A stretch of 64,000 bases of DNA from Arthrobacter sp. OV608 (GTDB taxonomy: Bacteria; Actinomycetota; Actinomycetes; Actinomycetales; Micrococcaceae): positions 29,786-93,785 of the forward strand of contig FOEZ01000016.1 in assembly GCA_900110595.1 (NCBI GenBank). The letters are read 5' to 3'. This document shows, piece by piece, positions 9,072-17,825 of this stretch (the stretch's first letter is position 1; every line of letters begins with the position of its first letter). The notes below the pieces were generated by a model. That model searched no databases. It had not been told where the DNA came from and saw only the letters and a list, made by a program, of their open reading frames with translations. The position numbers and the translations under genes are program-made.

Positions 9072-11006
9072 GTGGAAATAACGCAAAGCATCCGGACCGC
9101 CATCATCGGGGCAGGTCCGCGGGGCACCAGCGTCCTGGAACGCCTGCTGGCCCGTTGCGCGGCGCAGGCCGGTTCCGGCCCGGTGCGTCTCCACATCGAT
9201 GTGGTCGATCCCTATCCCGCAGGCCCCGGGCACGTGTGGCAGCCGCAGCAGTCCCGGCTGTTCCTGATGAACACACAGTCGTTCTATCCCACCCTGATCC
9301 CCGAGGACCCTGACTTGGCGCGGCCCCTCGCCGGCACCACCTTCGAACAGTGGCGGGCCCGGCAGCGGCGCAACCCCTCTCCCTCGCTCAGCGAGGAAGA
9401 GCTCGCAGAACTGGCCGTCCTGGAGGCCAGCGATTTCCCCAGCCGTGCGCTCTACGGCCGATACCTCCGCGGCATTGTGGAGGAGCTGACCGGCAACCTG
9501 CCCGACGGCGTCAGCATCGACTTCCACGAAACGACCGCCTTGTCGGTGCGCTCCTCGGGGGACGGAACGTTCGACGTCGTCCTGGCCACCGGAACGACCC
9601 TGCACACCGGCTCCGTAGTGCTTGCCCTGGGCCACATCCCGTCCCGGCTCAACCCCGAACAGCGGGAGCTGCAGGCTGCGGCGGAGCAATTGGGACTGCA
9701 GTACCTGCCGCCGGCGGTTCCTGCGGACGTGGACTGGTCCCGGATTCCTGCCGGCGAACCCGCGCTGGTCAGGGGTATGGGCCTGAACTTCTTCGACACC
9801 ATGGTCCAGCTGACCGAGGGCCGGGGCGGAAAATTCCTCAGCAACGGGACGGGGCTCCGCTACGAGCCCTCGGGCCAGGAACCGCACATCATTGCAGCCT
9901 CCCGGCGCGGAACCCCCTATCGTGCCAAAGCGGCCCTGAACGGCTACTACCCGGAGTCGGTCACGCTGCGGTACTTCACGGAGGCGGCGCTGGAACGCTT
10001 CCGCACCGCTGGGATCCGCCCGGCCTTCGACCATGACCTCTGGCCGCTCCTGCACCGGGATGCGCTCTGGGCGTACTACTCCACCCTGGTGCGCTCGCAG
10101 CCCAACGCCGTACCTGACTCCGCGGCTTTCCTCGCCGCACTGGACGAGGCCCTCCATCCGCACGCCCACAGCGCGGTTAACTGGGAGGACAGCGTGGAGA
10201 GCGTCTTGGCTGTCCACGTGGGCCCCCGGCACCGGCTGGACCTGCCGGCGCTCGCCGCCCCCCTGGCCGGACGCTCGTTTGCTTCGCGCGCCGAACTGGA
10301 TGCCGCCGTCGTGGACTACCTGCTGGACGATGCCCGCAGGTCCGCGCTCGGCGAGGACGACCCCGTGAAGATGGCCATTGGGGCACTCCACCACGGGCGC
10401 GCTGTCCTGAAGACAGCAGTGGCCGACGGCGGCATCACCGACGAATCCTGGGTTGCGGGACTTCGTGGCTGGTTCGAATCGTTCGTGGAGGGCCTGGCCA
10501 GCGGGCCGCCCGCCCTGCGCGCCGAGCAGCTTGCCGCACTGGCGAGGGCTGGGGTGGTGAGCTTCGTGGGGCCCGACCCCAAGTTCGCGGTGGACCGCCG
10601 CAACCGTACCTTCACCGCCTTCTCGCCCTGGGTCCATGATGGCCCGGTGACGGCAAAGACCATGGTGGAGGCACTGGCGCCCGGAAACAGGATCTCCGCC
10701 AATGATTCGCCCGTCCTGGAGCAGCTGCTGGCGGACGGGCTGGTGCGTCCGCGCCTCATGATGACCGTGGAGGGCGCCCCCGTGCAGTCCACCGGGCTGG
10801 ATGTGGTGCCGCATCCCTACCGCCCCCTGGCAGCCAACGGTTCCGTGACGGAGGGGCTGTACGTGCTGGGACTGCAGCTCTCCTCGGTCCAGTGGGGGAC
10901 CGCTATTGCCGCCGAGGCCTTCCAGCCCGGCGGGCCGAACTACCGCAGCGGCCAGCGGACCCTCCGCGACGCCGACGAAATCGCCGGCGCCATCCTCAGC
11001 TCCTGA
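9072..11006 (+). CDS. FAD/NAD(P)-binding protein (NAD_binding_9-type)
   Basis: A 644-residue flavoprotein-like protein. It opens with a Rossmann dinucleotide-binding loop (IRTAIIGAGPRGTSVLERLL; GxGxxG variant GAGPRG), followed by PYPAGPGHVW and the GSVVLALGH second motif near residue 185. This matches the FAD-NAD(P)-binding family seen in proteins of unknown substrate and in some siderophore or amine oxygenase relatives. The start is GTG at 9072, because the glycine-rich loop should lie near the N-terminus; a longer frame upstream runs into the divergent peptidase gene. It is alone on its strand. Oxidoreductase activity is inferred and the substrate unknown. Confidence 0.75.
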   Translation: MEITQSIRTAIIGAGPRGTSVLERLLARCAAQAGSGPVRLHIDVVDPYPAGPGHVWQPQQSRLFLMNTQSFYPTLIPEDPDLARPLAGTTFEQWRARQRRNPSPSLSEEELAELAVLEASDFPSRALYGRYLRGIVEELTGNLPDGVSIDFHETTALSVRSSGDGTFDVVLATGTTLHTGSVVLALGHIPSRLNPEQRELQAAAEQLGLQYLPPAVPADVDWSRIPAGEPALVRGMGLNFFDTMVQLTEGRGGKFLSNGTGLRYEPSGQEPHIIAASRRGTPYRAKAALNGYYPESVTLRYFTEAALERFRTAGIRPAFDHDLWPLLHRDALWAYYSTLVRSQPNAVPDSAAFLAALDEALHPHAHSAVNWEDSVESVLAVHVGPRHRLDLPALAAPLAGRSFASRAELDAAVVDYLLDDARRSALGEDDPVKMAIGALHHGRAVLKTAVADGGITDESWVAGLRGWFESFVEGLASGPPALRAEQLAALARAGVVSFVGPDPKFAVDRRNRTFTAFSPWVHDGPVTAKTMVEALAPGNRISANDSPVLEQLLADGLVRPRLMMTVEGAPVQSTGLDVVPHPYRPLAANGSVTEGLYVLGLQLSSVQWGTAIAAEAFQPGGPNYRSGQRTLRDADEIAGAILSS

Positions 11007-11007
11007 C

Positions 11008-11036
11008 CCTGGAGTTTTTGGGCAGATAGATCAGGG
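11008..11036 (+). repeat. Short repeat, copy A
   Basis: A motif with core GGAGTTTTTGGGCAGATAGA right after the FAD-protein stop, similar to copy C at 15401-15425. Confidence 0.35.
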
Positions 11037-11054
11037 TCCGAGGCCTCCCAAGGC

Positions 11055-11079
11055 TGCATAGCTGGACAAAAACCTGGGG
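11055..11079 (-). repeat. Short repeat, copy B (inverted)
   Basis: On the minus strand the core reads TTTTTGTCCAGCTATGCA and matches copy C at about 20 of 25 positions. With copy A it forms an inverted pair. Confidence 0.45.
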
Positions 11080-11540
11080 CTGCGTGAGGACGTGGATCTG
11101 TAACACTGTGGCACTACGGGCAGAAATATTCTGACCATTTTGGCCGGCCTTGCCCGCGTTGCGGCCGCTGTGACTTGCGCCGCGGCTCTCGTGCAGCACG
11201 GGTCCGGCCGCCCGTACGCACTGTTCGTTGCGCCCTGAAGTCGCCGCAGGACAGCATATGGCCGTACGTGACCTTCCGTGGCCCGGATGTCTTACGGGGC
11301 ATGAGCCGGTATTTCGGCATGCGGCCTTGCGTGTCCCAATGTGTCAGCAGGCAACCGCATGGAACGTCCCGTGACGCGGCACGTCCTGCAATTTCCACTT
11401 ATTTCCTGCGGTTAACCAGCCCCTTCTGCCCCGGATTCTTTCCTGTTCTAGTTGTCCCCACGGCCAGCCCGGCCAGGCTCTCCAACTGCACCGGTCCCCA
11501 ACCCAGCCGGTCTCCAATGAACAGAAGAAAGTACAGCGCC

Positions 11541-12620
11541 ATGAAAATCGGACTCTTCCCCAAACGGCCCCGCCCCGCCGCAGGCGTGGCAGCAGCCATC
11601 GCTGCCGCCTCGGCGATCATGCTGGCGCTGTCCGGATGCGGCGGCCCCGCCACTGCCCAGCCGGGGGCACAAAGCGGCCAGGAAACACAGAAGGTCCGCT
11701 ACCAGGGCTCGCCCAACAGCGTTGCGCTCATCGAGGTGGCCGAAGACCTCGGCTACCTGGGCGACGTCAAGCTCGAATGGGTCAGCAACACCACCAGCGG
11801 GCCCCAAAGCATCCAGTCCGTCGCCACCGACCAGACGGATATTGGCGGAGCTTTCACCGGTGCTGTGATCAAGCTGATCGAGGCCGGCGCCCCGGTCCAG
11901 GCGGTCATCAACTACTACGGCGAGGACAAAGACACCTTCACGGGGTATTACGTGGAGGAAGGAAGCCCGATCAAAACCCCCAGGGACCTGATCGGCAAGA
12001 AGATCGCCGTCAACACCCTCGGCGCCCACCACGAAGCGGTCATCACCACCTACCTGAAGAACAGCGGGCTCACGCCCGAGGAGATCAAGCAGGTGCAACT
12101 CGTTGTGGTGCCGCCGAACGAAACCGAGGTGGCGCTGCGCAAGAAGCAGGTGGACGTGGGCACCCTGGGCGGTGTGCTCCAGGACCGTGCGCTCGCCGAG
12201 GGCGGCATCCGGGCCCTGTTCACCGACGTCGGGGTCATTGGGGGACCGTTCGACGCCGGACAGTACGTCCTGCGCAAGGACTTCATCGCGAAGAACCCCG
12301 AAACCAGCCGCACGGTAGTGACGGGCGTGGCCAAGGCCATCGAATGGGAGCGCACCACCCCGCGGGAGCAGGTGATCGCCAAGTTCGAAGAGATCATCGC
12401 CAAGCGCGGCCGGAATGAGAGCACCGAAGCATTGAAGTACTGGAAGAGCGTGGGTGTGGCCTCACCCGGCGGACGGATCCAGGACCAGGACTTCACCCGG
12501 TGGGAGGACTACCTGAAGTCCGCCGGGATCATCAACGGCTCCCTGGACACCGCAAAGCTCTACACCAACGAGTTCAACCTGCTGGAAACCTCCGCGCCGG
12601 CAGCAACTTCCAAAGGATAA
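11541..12620 (+). CDS. Aliphatic sulfonate/taurine-type ABC transporter substrate-binding lipoprotein
   Basis: A 359-residue extracellular binding protein of the SsuA/TauA/NrtA group. A basic N-terminus and hydrophobic stretch end in the lipobox LSGC with Cys33 as the lipidation site. The mature part contains the family pattern (SPNSVALIEVAEDLGYLGDVKLEWV, then GAHHEAVITTYL). The ATG at 11541 is preceded by GAAGAAAG at good spacing; another in-frame ATG is 24 nt upstream. It is the first gene of a transporter-dioxygenase cluster and 2 nt before the ATPase gene. A sulfonate or sulfate ester is the likely ligand, inferred from the adjacent dioxygenase. Confidence 0.85.
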   Translation: MKIGLFPKRPRPAAGVAAAIAAASAIMLALSGCGGPATAQPGAQSGQETQKVRYQGSPNSVALIEVAEDLGYLGDVKLEWVSNTTSGPQSIQSVATDQTDIGGAFTGAVIKLIEAGAPVQAVINYYGEDKDTFTGYYVEEGSPIKTPRDLIGKKIAVNTLGAHHEAVITTYLKNSGLTPEEIKQVQLVVVPPNETEVALRKKQVDVGTLGGVLQDRALAEGGIRALFTDVGVIGGPFDAGQYVLRKDFIAKNPETSRTVVTGVAKAIEWERTTPREQVIAKFEEIIAKRGRNESTEALKYWKSVGVASPGGRIQDQDFTRWEDYLKSAGIINGSLDTAKLYTNEFNLLETSAPAATSKG

Positions 12621-12622
12621 AG

Positions 12623-13525
12623 ATGACTCCCAAGATCAGCCTCCAACACGTGACCAAGGAGTTTGCCGTCCGCCAGGCCAAGGGCCAGGGCAGGGGAAAG
12701 GGCAAGGCAGGCCGGCGGCCGGCGGAACCGTCCGTCGTGACAGCACTGTCCGATCTCAGCCTTGACGTTGCCGCAGGCGAATTCCTTACCCTGGTGGGCC
12801 CCAGCGGTTCCGGCAAAACAACCCTCCTGGACCTGCTCGCCGGGCTCTCCAGCCCCACGTCCGGAACCGTGCTGGTGGACGGCAAGCCTGTGACGGGCCC
12901 CGGCCAGGACCGCGCCGTCGTTTTCCAGCAGTACGCCCTGTTTCCCTGGCGCACGGCATCGGCCAACGTCTCCATAGGGCTGGAGAATACCGGGCTGTCC
13001 AGGAAGGAGCGGGCCGCCAAAGCGAGTGAATTCCTGGACCTCGTGGGCCTGGCCGGGTTCGAGGACCGGTATCCGCACGAACTGTCCGGCGGTATGAAGC
13101 AGCGCGTGGCCATCGCCCGAAGCCTCGCCTATGAGCCGGACATCCTCCTGATGGACGAACCCTTCGCAGCCCTGGACGCCCAGACCCGCGAACAGCTCCA
13201 GGACGAGCTCCTGCGGATCTGGAAAGCCACGGGCAAAACCATTGTTTTCATTACGCACGGCATCGACGAGGCTGTCTACCTTGGCCAGCGGGTCGCAGTG
13301 CTCAGTGCCCGTCCGGGCCGGCTCAAGGAAATTGTCGACATCAACATCCCGGACCGGGACGGCGACGGGGACATCCGCTCCCACCCGGCCTTTATGGAAC
13401 ACCGCCACCAGGTCTGGTCCCTCCTGCACGACGAGGTCCGCCTGGCCCAGGACTCCGGCCACCGGAAGATCCTTCCGGACGGCACCGCACCCGACGAAGA
13501 GCCCGCTGAAAGGAGCGCTGCCTGA
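12623..13525 (+). CDS. Sulfonate/taurine-type ABC transporter ATPase
   Basis: A 300-residue ATPase that powers import for the neighbouring permease. Walker A is GPSGSGKTT, the Q-loop is FQQYALFPW, the signature is LSGGMKQRVAIARS, Walker B is ILLMDEPFAALD, and the switch His is in FITHGIDEA, all typical of SsuB/TauB. An unusual Lys/Arg/Gly-rich insert of about 20 residues sits after the first strand (roughly residues 17-36). The C-terminal 50 residues extend beyond the core domain. The stop overlaps the permease start as TGATG. Confidence 0.9.
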   Translation: MTPKISLQHVTKEFAVRQAKGQGRGKGKAGRRPAEPSVVTALSDLSLDVAAGEFLTLVGPSGSGKTTLLDLLAGLSSPTSGTVLVDGKPVTGPGQDRAVVFQQYALFPWRTASANVSIGLENTGLSRKERAAKASEFLDLVGLAGFEDRYPHELSGGMKQRVAIARSLAYEPDILLMDEPFAALDAQTREQLQDELLRIWKATGKTIVFITHGIDEAVYLGQRVAVLSARPGRLKEIVDINIPDRDGDGDIRSHPAFMEHRHQVWSLLHDEVRLAQDSGHRKILPDGTAPDEEPAERSAA

Positions 13526-14424
13526 TGAGCGCACTGCTGACCCCACCGCACACGGCGGCAGCCGCCGTCGACCCTTCCCGCCCTGCGGAACCATCACCCG
13601 GCACACCCGAGCAGCGTACGACGCCGGCAGGACGGTTCACTGCCCTGGCAAACCTCGCCGCACGGGCGGGCTGGAAGTCCCTCGCCGTGGTGCTGTTCCT
13701 CGCCTTGTGGGAATTCGGCCCTACTTTCCTGGCCGCCCCGGCCACCAGGGTGTTCCTTCCGCCGCTGCACGAAGTCCTGGCCGCCGGCGCCCGGCTGGTG
13801 GAGACCGGGCAGCTGCAAAGCCACCTCCAGGCAAGCCTGACCCGCTCGGTGTCCGGCTTCACCATCGCAGTGGTGTCCGCCGTGCTCTTGGGACTCCTGA
13901 TCGCCTGGTACGGCTGGCTGAACTCGTTCCTGAACCCGCTCCTGGAGCTCTTCCGCAACACCGCAACCCTGGCACTGCTCCCGGTGTTCACCCTGCTGCT
14001 GGGCATCGGCGAGGAATCCAAGATCACCATCGTGGCCTACGCCGCGTTCTTCCCGGTACTGCTGAACACCATCGCCGGTGTCCGGACAGTGGACCCGCTG
14101 CTGATCCGGGCAGCCAGGTCCCTGGGGCTGGGCAGCTTCCGACTCTTCCAGAAGGTGATCCTGCCCTCCGCCGTGCCAACGATCTTCACCGGCATCAGGA
14201 TGGCCGGCACGTCATCCATCCTGGTGCTCATCGCCGCGGAGATGGTCGGCGCCAAAGCGGGCCTGGGCTACCTGATCGTCAATTCCCAAATGAGCTTCCT
14301 GATCCCGGACATGTACGCCGGCATCCTTACGGTCTCCGTGCTCGGGCTGCTGGTAAACGTCCTGCTCGTGGCACTGGAACGGCACTTCTCCCGCTGGCGC
14401 ACCGCCGTCGGCTCCGGCAACTGA
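13525..14424 (+). CDS. Sulfonate/taurine-type ABC transporter permease
   Basis: A 299-residue inner-membrane permease of the BPD_transp_1 type (SsuC/TauC). A Pro/Ala-rich cytosolic N-terminus of about 45 residues precedes six predicted helices. The EAA coupling loop is visible as RAARSLGLGSFRLFQKVILPSAVPTIFTG. It is translationally coupled to the ATPase gene and followed after 50 nt by the dioxygenase gene. Confidence 0.9.
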   Translation: MSALLTPPHTAAAAVDPSRPAEPSPGTPEQRTTPAGRFTALANLAARAGWKSLAVVLFLALWEFGPTFLAAPATRVFLPPLHEVLAAGARLVETGQLQSHLQASLTRSVSGFTIAVVSAVLLGLLIAWYGWLNSFLNPLLELFRNTATLALLPVFTLLLGIGEESKITIVAYAAFFPVLLNTIAGVRTVDPLLIRAARSLGLGSFRLFQKVILPSAVPTIFTGIRMAGTSSILVLIAAEMVGAKAGLGYLIVNSQMSFLIPDMYAGILTVSVLGLLVNVLLVALERHFSRWRTAVGSGN

Positions 14425-14474
14425 CCGCCAACCCAATCAACTGAACCAACCGCACTGAAAGGCAAGGAACCACC

Positions 14475-15398
14475 ATGACCGTCATCACCGAAACCAAACT
14501 CGAATTCACCAAACTGGGCGCCCGCATCGGTGCCGAAATCCGCGGCCTGGACCTCAGCGCCGAGCTTAGTGGCGACACGATCGCCCAGATTCGCGAAGCT
14601 CTAAACACGCATAAGGCGCTGGTGTTCCGCGAGGCCAACATCGGCACGGACGAGGACCAGGTCCGCTTCGCCAGCCGCTTCGGCCCGCTCACCAAGGCAC
14701 ACCCCACCGTAGCGTCGGTGGACGGCAAGCCGGCGGTCCTGCCCGTCGACAGCGAGAACGGCAGCGCGAACAACTGGCACACGGACGTCACGTTTGTGGT
14801 GAACCCTCCGCAGGCCTCCACCCTGCGCAGCATCACCTTGCCGGCATACGGCGGGGAAACCCTGATCGCGTCCTCGGCCGGGGCTTACCAGGACATGCCC
14901 GACGAGCTGCGGAACTTCGCCGACACCCTCTGGGCCATCCACACCAACGACTACGACTACTCCGTTCCGAAGAACCTGGAGCACGCCAACGCGGACGAGA
15001 GGCGCAAGGAGTTCACCCGGATCCACTTTGAAACCGCCCACCCGGTGGTGCGCGTACACCCGCTGACGGGGGAGCGAGGGCTGTTCATCGGCGGTTTCGC
15101 CCAGCGCCTGCGGATCGTGGGGCTGTCCAACACCGAGTCCAAGGACATCCTCCGCATCCTCCAGGCCTACATCACGCGTCCGGAGAACGTGGTGCGGGTG
15201 AACTGGGAGCCGGACCAGCTGGTGCTGTTTGATAACCGGATCACCCAGCATTACGCCCCGGACAACTACGACCGCCAGCCCCGCACGCTGAACCGGGTAA
15301 CCATTGCCGGCGATATCCCGGTGAGTGTGGACGGCTGCAGCAGCACGGCCATCAAGGGCGACTCGTCCGCATATTCGGAAACCGTGGTGCTCCCCTAA
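14475..15398 (+). CDS. TauD/TfdA-family 2-oxoglutarate-dependent dioxygenase (AtsK-like)
   Basis: A 307-residue non-haem Fe(II) dioxygenase. The iron facial triad is seen as HxD (WHTDVTF, His102/Asp104) and the distal His259 in RITQHYAPDNY; the 2-oxoglutarate Arg is about residue 274 (LNRVTIAG). The pattern resembles the alkylsulfatase AtsK and Mycobacterium Rv3406, which cleave alkyl sulfate esters, more than taurine-specific TauD, but this is a judgement by eye. Position after a sulfonate-type transporter supports a role in scavenging organic sulfur. A bidirectional terminator follows. Confidence 0.85.
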   Translation: MTVITETKLEFTKLGARIGAEIRGLDLSAELSGDTIAQIREALNTHKALVFREANIGTDEDQVRFASRFGPLTKAHPTVASVDGKPAVLPVDSENGSANNWHTDVTFVVNPPQASTLRSITLPAYGGETLIASSAGAYQDMPDELRNFADTLWAIHTNDYDYSVPKNLEHANADERRKEFTRIHFETAHPVVRVHPLTGERGLFIGGFAQRLRIVGLSNTESKDILRILQAYITRPENVVRVNWEPDQLVLFDNRITQHYAPDNYDRQPRTLNRVTIAGDIPVSVDGCSSTAIKGDSSAYSETVVLP

Positions 15399-15400
15399 AA

Positions 15401-15425
15401 CCCGGAGCTTTTGTCCAGATATGCA
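15401..15425 (+). repeat. Short repeat, copy C
   Basis: A 25-bp motif with core TTTTGTCCAGATATGCA starts 2 nt after the dioxygenase stop. It matches the inverse of 11055-11079 at about 20 of 25 positions and 11008-11036 more loosely. These copies bracket the transporter-dioxygenase cluster. Confidence 0.45.
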
Positions 15426-15490
15426 CGGCGGAAGCTGTCAGTGCTTGGGTTGACGGCCGGAACAGCAAGTGCTGGCCATCGCACAAAAGA

Positions 15491-15533
15491 ATACCGGCCG
15501 GTAGCTTAACGTAAGCTCCGGCCGGTATTTTTG
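15491..15533. terminator. Bidirectional terminator between the dioxygenase and VOC genes
   Basis: Arms ATACCGGCCGG (15491-15501) and CCGGCCGGTAT (15518-15528) enclose an inner AGCTTA/TAAGCT stem. TTTTT follows on the plus strand and a T-rich TTCTTTTG on the minus strand, so it can serve both convergent genes. Confidence 0.85.
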
Positions 15534-15543
15534 GGGCGGTGTG

Positions 15544-16323
15544 TCAGGCGGAGGGGCTGGAGATCACCTTGAACATGCCGCCTGTGGGATCGGCAAGTTG
15601 CGCCACCCGGCCGAAGTCGCTGTCCGCCGGTCCGTCAAGGAGAGTGCCGCCCATGGCCAGCGCGCGCTCAACCGTGGCGTCGGTGTCCTCAACGGCGAAG
15701 TACACCTGCCAGTGGGAAGGAACCTCGCCGGGCAGGTATCCGGAAGCATCCATGATTCCGGCCTGCGCCGTTTCGCCCGAGCCCAGGGTGGTGTACCGGA
15801 ACTCGGGAGCATCACTCATAACGCTCGTCTGCCAGCCGAAGGCTTTTTCATAGAACGTCACAGCGCCCTGGTAATCCTTGGTGTGCAGCTCGTGCCAGGC
15901 GGGCGCCCCGGGTTCTCCCGCGACTTCATAACCGCGCATCTCGCGGCGCTGCCACGCACCAACGGACGCCCCGCTGGGGTCGCCGAACATGGCCATGATT
16001 CCCTGCGCAGGGACGTCCATGGGCTCCATGTGGACCTGGCCGCCGTTTGCGGCCACCGAAGCTGCAGTGGCTGCGGCATCGTCAGTGCACAGGTACGTGG
16101 ACCACATGTCCGGGAAGCCGGCCTGGTCCTCCTGCTTCTGCATGATCCCGGCCACCATCTTTCCGTTCCGTGACGCGGTGATGTAGCCGCCGTAAAGTTC
16201 CTGGTCGCCAGACTGGAACTCCCAGTCGAAGAGTCCGCCATAGAACTCCCGGGCTTTTGTGGCGTCCGAGGTGATCAGGTCAATCCAGCAGGGGGAACCG
16301 GGTTTGATGTCAGGACTGGGCAT
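15544..16323 (-). CDS. VOC-family (glyoxalase-like) protein, two domains
   Basis: A 259-residue protein with two tandem vicinal-oxygen-chelate modules: residues 1-125 (CWIDLITSDATKAREFYGGLFDWEF) and 135-259 (WHELHTKDYQGAVTFYEKAFGW). This arrangement is common in Streptomyces/Arthrobacter hydroxylase-like VOC proteins of unknown substrate. It starts at the ATG at 16323 with GGAGATCC upstream. Convergent with the dioxygenase gene. Catalytic function cannot be assigned. Confidence 0.85.
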   Translation of the reverse strand: MPSPDIKPGSPCWIDLITSDATKAREFYGGLFDWEFQSGDQELYGGYITASRNGKMVAGIMQKQEDQAGFPDMWSTYLCTDDAAATAASVAANGGQVHMEPMDVPAQGIMAMFGDPSGASVGAWQRREMRGYEVAGEPGAPAWHELHTKDYQGAVTFYEKAFGWQTSVMSDAPEFRYTTLGSGETAQAGIMDASGYLPGEVPSHWQVYFAVEDTDATVERALAMGGTLLDGPADSDFGRVAQLADPTGGMFKVISSPSA

Positions 16324-16455
16324 AAGGATCTCCTGGTGAGGTAGGTGCTCTGATGGCCGGTCCGGAGGGATCGTCAAATTCCGGACGGGACACCACGAGG
16401 CTATGCGCAGGGTCTGACAGTGGCAATGGTTCGCCCCGCACCAGGCTTCGCGGGG

Positions 16456-16503
16456 GAAAAACGAAGGACCCCTGTCCGCCAGCATGCTGGCGGACAGGGG
16501 TCC
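16456..16503 (-). terminator. Terminator of tRNA-Ser(TGA)
   Basis: A perfect 18-bp inverted repeat (16466-16483 with 16486-16503) is followed on the minus strand by TTCGTTTTTCCC. It lies 8 nt after the tRNA 3' end. Confidence 0.85.
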
Positions 16504-16510
16504 CAATCGC

Positions 16511-16597
16511 GGAAGGTAAGAGATTCGAACTCTTGGTACGGGGTTACCGCACACTAGTTTTCAAGACTAGCTCCTTCGGCCGCTCGGACAACCTTCC
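16511..16597 (-). tRNA. tRNA-Ser (anticodon TGA)
   Basis: An 87-nt class II tRNA. Acceptor arms GGAAGGT/ACCTTCC pair, and the anticodon stem CTAGT/ACTAG encloses CTTGAAA, giving anticodon UGA for UCN serine codons. A long variable arm and a T-loop (GTTCGAATC) are present. Confidence 0.95.
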
Positions 16598-16705
16598 TCG
16601 ACTAGTAGTGTTTCATAGGCACTTGCCTGCAACAAAACAGAGGCGAAGAAGGTGTCCGGTGCACACTGGTTGCAGCGAGTATTCAGTCAGAAACGGGAGT
16701 GTTCC

Positions 16706-17689
16706 ATGAAAGCCGTCCACATTTCGGAACCGGGCGGCCCGGAGGTCCTGGAGGTCCGTGAAACGGAGGCTCCGGTCCCCGGGCCGGGGGAGGTGCTGAT
16801 CGACGTCGTCGCCGCCGGCCTGAACCGGGCGGACGTGCAGCAGCGCAGGGGCTTCTACCCGCCGCCGCCCGGTGCTTCGGAAATTCCCGGCCTTGAGGTA
16901 TCCGGCCGGATAGCCGGGTTCGGCACTGGCGTCAGCAAACCCTTTTCCCTCGGTGACAAGGTGGTGGCGCTGCTGGCCGGCGGCGGCTACGCCCAGCAGG
17001 TGGCCGTTCCTGCCGAGCAGGTCCTGAGGGTTCCGGACGGCGTGGACCTGGTGACGGCCGCGTCCCTGCCGGAGGTGGCCGCCACGGTCTACTCCAACCT
17101 GGTGATGACCGCCCAGCTCCAACCCGGAGAAACCGTCCTGATCCACGGCGCCACCGGCGGGATCGGCACCATGGCCATCCAGCTGGCCAAGGCGCTGGGC
17201 GCCAAGGTGGCAACAACGGCAGGTTCGGACGAAAAAGTGGGAACGGCAAAGGCTTTCCTGGGCGCGGACATCGCCATCAATTACGCCGAGGAGGATTTTC
17301 CTGCGAGCCTGCGTGAACAGAACGGCGGGCGCGGTGCGGACGTGATCCTCGACGTCGTCGGCGCCAAGTACCTCGCCCAAAACGTGGACGCGCTCGCCGA
17401 CTATGGGCGGCTGGTGGTGATCGGCCTGCAGGGCGGCACGAAGGGTGAACTGGACCTGGGCCAGCTGCTGAAGAAGCGCGCCGCCGTGGTGGCCACGGCA
17501 CTCCGGCCCCGGCCTGTCGAGGAAAAAGGTGCCATTATGAACGCCGTCCGCGACGCCGTCTGGCCCATGATCACTGACGGACGGATCCGCCCGCTGGTGG
17601 CCAAAACCTTCCCGCTGGAGCAGGTCCAGGCCGCCCACGCCTATTTCGACAGCGGCGATCACGTAGGCAAAATCCTCCTGCTGCTCTAG
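16706..17689 (+). CDS. NAD(P)H-quinone oxidoreductase (zeta-crystallin type)
   Basis: A 327-residue MDR-superfamily enzyme likely to reduce quinones with NADPH. It has an N-terminal GroES-like domain (GEVLIDVVAAGLNRADVQQR) and a Rossmann domain with IHGATGGIGTMAIQLAKALG. The zinc-binding residues of alcohol dehydrogenases are missing, as expected for the QOR/PIG3 subgroup (the PIG3-like RRGFYPPPPGAS is clear). The ATG has GGGAGTG upstream. Single gene, downstream of the divergent tRNA. Confidence 0.9.
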   Translation: MKAVHISEPGGPEVLEVRETEAPVPGPGEVLIDVVAAGLNRADVQQRRGFYPPPPGASEIPGLEVSGRIAGFGTGVSKPFSLGDKVVALLAGGGYAQQVAVPAEQVLRVPDGVDLVTAASLPEVAATVYSNLVMTAQLQPGETVLIHGATGGIGTMAIQLAKALGAKVATTAGSDEKVGTAKAFLGADIAINYAEEDFPASLREQNGGRGADVILDVVGAKYLAQNVDALADYGRLVVIGLQGGTKGELDLGQLLKKRAAVVATALRPRPVEEKGAIMNAVRDAVWPMITDGRIRPLVAKTFPLEQVQAAHAYFDSGDHVGKILLLL

Positions 17690-17717
17690 GCAGGCGGGGT
17701 CCGGGCCCTAGGTTTAG

Positions 17718-17728
17718 ATACTGAGTAT
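17718..17728. promoter_or_regulatory. Possible PadR operator
   Basis: The palindrome ATACTGAGTAT lies about 100 bp before the padR-type gene. PadR-family autoregulators often bind similar AT-rich dyads near their own promoters. This is inference from position and symmetry. Confidence 0.35.
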
Positions 17729-17825
17729 TGCCCAAACGAAACTAGTCGGTTAGGCTCGTGCCTATACGCGGTATGCACGGGTCATTGGGGGACCGTGCGA
17801 ACTGCCGCCCAGACCAAGGAGCACC

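Larger units (their letters stand above)
11007..11540. other. 534-bp intergenic region upstream of the sulfonate-type transporter
   Basis: No gene is supported here. The left end holds two copies of a short repeat (11008-11036, and inverted at 11055-11079) related to one at 15401-15425. The frame of the downstream lipoprotein stays open leftward to 11175, but its lipoprotein signal at 11541 argues against that extension. The promoter was not located. Confidence 0.6.

Noticed and set aside
8967-10814. A 615-codon frame antisense to the FAD/NAD(P)-binding protein
   Set aside because: No ribosome-binding site or recognisable motif; composition typical of an antisense shadow, and the sense protein has a clear Rossmann motif.
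11175-11540. In-frame extension of the sulfonate-binding protein by up to 122 codons
   Set aside because: It would bury the lipoprotein signal peptide. The ATG at 11541 has a good ribosome-binding site and gives a normal lipobox.
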